Source of the DNA: DATLGB01 sp037724045
Lineage (GTDB): Bacteria > Actinomycetota > Thermoleophilia > Solirubrobacterales > Solirubrobacteraceae
DNA length: 8,307 nt
Assembly: GCA_037724045.1 (NCBI GenBank)
Contig: JBBJOW010000093.1
Span: 1-8,307, forward strand
Direction: 5' to 3'
Below are positions 7,481 through 8,307 of this stretch, piece by piece. Made by a program: the position numbers and the translations under genes. The notes under the pieces were generated by a model. That model was not told the DNA's origin and made no database searches. It saw nothing but the letters and a program-made list of their open reading frames with translations. The first letter of the stretch is position 1, and every line of letters starts with the position of its first letter.

Positions 7481-7593
7481 TATCGCACCCGGGCCGTGCG
7501 GGTGGTCCCGGCCGAGAAATCCGGAGCAGCACAGGCCGGCGCTGGCGGGCAGGACAGATGCGGCTCGGGCGCGGACGGTCGCCACGATCTCTC

Positions 7594-8298
7594 TTAGCAG
7601 GGACCGTCTCGCGCCAAGGTGAGTTGGGCGACAACGGGGTGGTGGTCTGAGAGGCCTTGGGTCGGGCCGTCGGTGTCCACGTTCGCGGCGTCGACGGAGA
7701 ATGCCGTGCCAATGAAGAGGTAGTCGATCTGGCTCTTTCGGTGCGTGGGGATCTGGCGGTGGGCGTCGATCGGCAGCACGCTGGTGAGCCCGTACGCTTC
7801 GACTCGGTCTATGAGGAGGCGGTTTGTCGGGTGCTTGGACTTCAGGTCCCATTTGGGGTTGCAGTTGAAGTCGCCGCCGAGGACGTTCCGGGCTTGGCGG
7901 GCGGGCTCTTCCAGGTGTCCGGTGAGATCGGAGAGCAGGCGGTGCAGCGTCGTGACGGCGTAGTCCTTGCTTTTGGTCGAGAATTCGATGTGCTCGAACA
8001 GGGCGTAGAGGCTGTAGGCGGTGACCGGGCCTCCAGGCGCTTGGATTTCGGCGACAACCGCGGCGCCGGGGTGGCAGGTGCTGCCGCTGAGACCGCGCAG
8101 GGGCCAGCGGGACCAGATCGCGGTTCCCCACGTGCTGCTGCCTCGGCGCGGTTCGAGTTTCTGGAACTCGATGTGGCCCGCCAGCGATGGCGGAGGAGGA
8201 CACGCCTCTTGGAGCAACACGATGTCAAGACCTGAGATCGGCAGCACGTCCCAGTTCGCGCGGCGGCGGCGCATGTTCCACGTGGCGACGCGCATCAT
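7594..8298 (-). CDS. endonuclease/exonuclease/phosphatase (EEP) family protein
   Basis: A 234-residue protein with the complete EEP active-site set: Asn8 in ATWNM, the metal-binding Glu31 in LLQE, Asp143 and Asn145 in GGDFNCNP, Asp192 in SQIDYLF, and the terminal Ser-Asp-His-His (217-220, LSDHHPVV). These residues act in Mg-dependent cleavage of phosphodiester or phosphomonoester bonds in nucleic acids, phosphoinositides or nucleotides; the substrate cannot be told. No signal peptide or membrane helix is seen, so it would be cytoplasmic. ATG 8298 is used, with ATG 8295 one codon later and AGG eight bases upstream near the window edge. GC is clearly lower than in neighbours (35 and 37 of 60 bases in two lines counted, against 46 of 60 in a line of the MMPL gene), which suggests separate acquisition. 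It stands apart from the other genes, separated by the MITE region. Confidence 0.88.
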   Translation of the reverse strand: MMRVATWNMRRRRANWDVLPISGLDIVLLQEACPPPPSLAGHIEFQKLEPRRGSSTWGTAIWSRWPLRGLSGSTCHPGAAVVAEIQAPGGPVTAYSLYALFEHIEFSTKSKDYAVTTLHRLLSDLTGHLEEPARQARNVLGGDFNCNPKWDLKSKHPTNRLLIDRVEAYGLTSVLPIDAHRQIPTHRKSQIDYLFIGTAFSVDAANVDTDGPTQGLSDHHPVVAQLTLARDGPC

Positions 8299-8307
8299 CG
8301 CTTGCCT

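Larger units (their letters stand above)
7153..7593. other. 441-base gene-free stretch between EEP and Ig-domain genes
   Basis: No frame here looks coding. It contains the MITE-like element (7265-7472), its flanking AGCGGGGT copies and a wider inverted pair (7153-7169 and 7478-7493). The remaining bases (7170-7256 and 7494-7593) show nothing I can name. Confidence 0.6.

Noticed and set aside
7574..7608. GACGGTC/GACCGTC stem around the EEP stop codon as a terminator
   Set aside because: The 21-base loop is too long, the stem overlaps the coding region, and no T-tract follows.

Overview
The window looks like a chromosomal piece of a high-GC actinobacterium. Thermoleophilia (Solirubrobacterales-like) is my best guess, because of the Ig-domain protein whose Cys-poor, Arg/Lys-rich C-terminal beta domain resembles those common in that group, the GTG starts with 4-base GTGA overlaps, and strongly G/C third codon positions. 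This placement is inference. Every intact gene lies on the minus strand, so transcription runs from high to low coordinates.

Right to left: a small endonuclease/exonuclease/phosphatase (EEP) fold protein (7594-8298) with visibly lower GC than the rest; a 441-base gap (7153-7593) holding a 208-bp MITE-like element with near-perfect terminal inverted repeats and a candidate 8-bp target duplication; then a three-gene group: a secreted-type bacterial Ig-domain protein with a poly-Gly linker, frameshifted and apparently lacking its 5' end (5772-7152), a DoxX-family membrane protein (5228-5761) and a small lipoprotein (4899-5231). A 350-base spacer (4549-4898) contains a remnant of a plus-strand PP2C-type phosphatase gene, a hairpin and an inverted repeat in front of the next operon.

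The left half is a tight operon: ArsR-family repressor (4213-4548), MMPL/RND-type exporter (2066-4216), a metallo-beta-lactamase plus pseudo-rhodanese plus rhodanese fusion resembling CstB persulfide dioxygenase-sulfurtransferases (647-2043, broken by one missing base), a possible tiny lipoprotein or membrane peptide (482-641, also off by one base) and a zf-HC2 anti-sigma-like protein (220-465). The best overall reading is a reactive-sulfur (persulfide/sulfide) stress locus. The ArsR protein has only two cysteines, both in its C-terminal helix, as candidate sensors; the fusion enzyme would detoxify persulfides; the exporter role is unknown; and DoxX-type proteins are known partners of rhodaneses elsewhere.

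Three genes (482-641, 647-2043, 5772-7152) each need exactly one single-base correction to read through. Either the sequence carries indel errors or the locus is decaying; sequence alone cannot decide.
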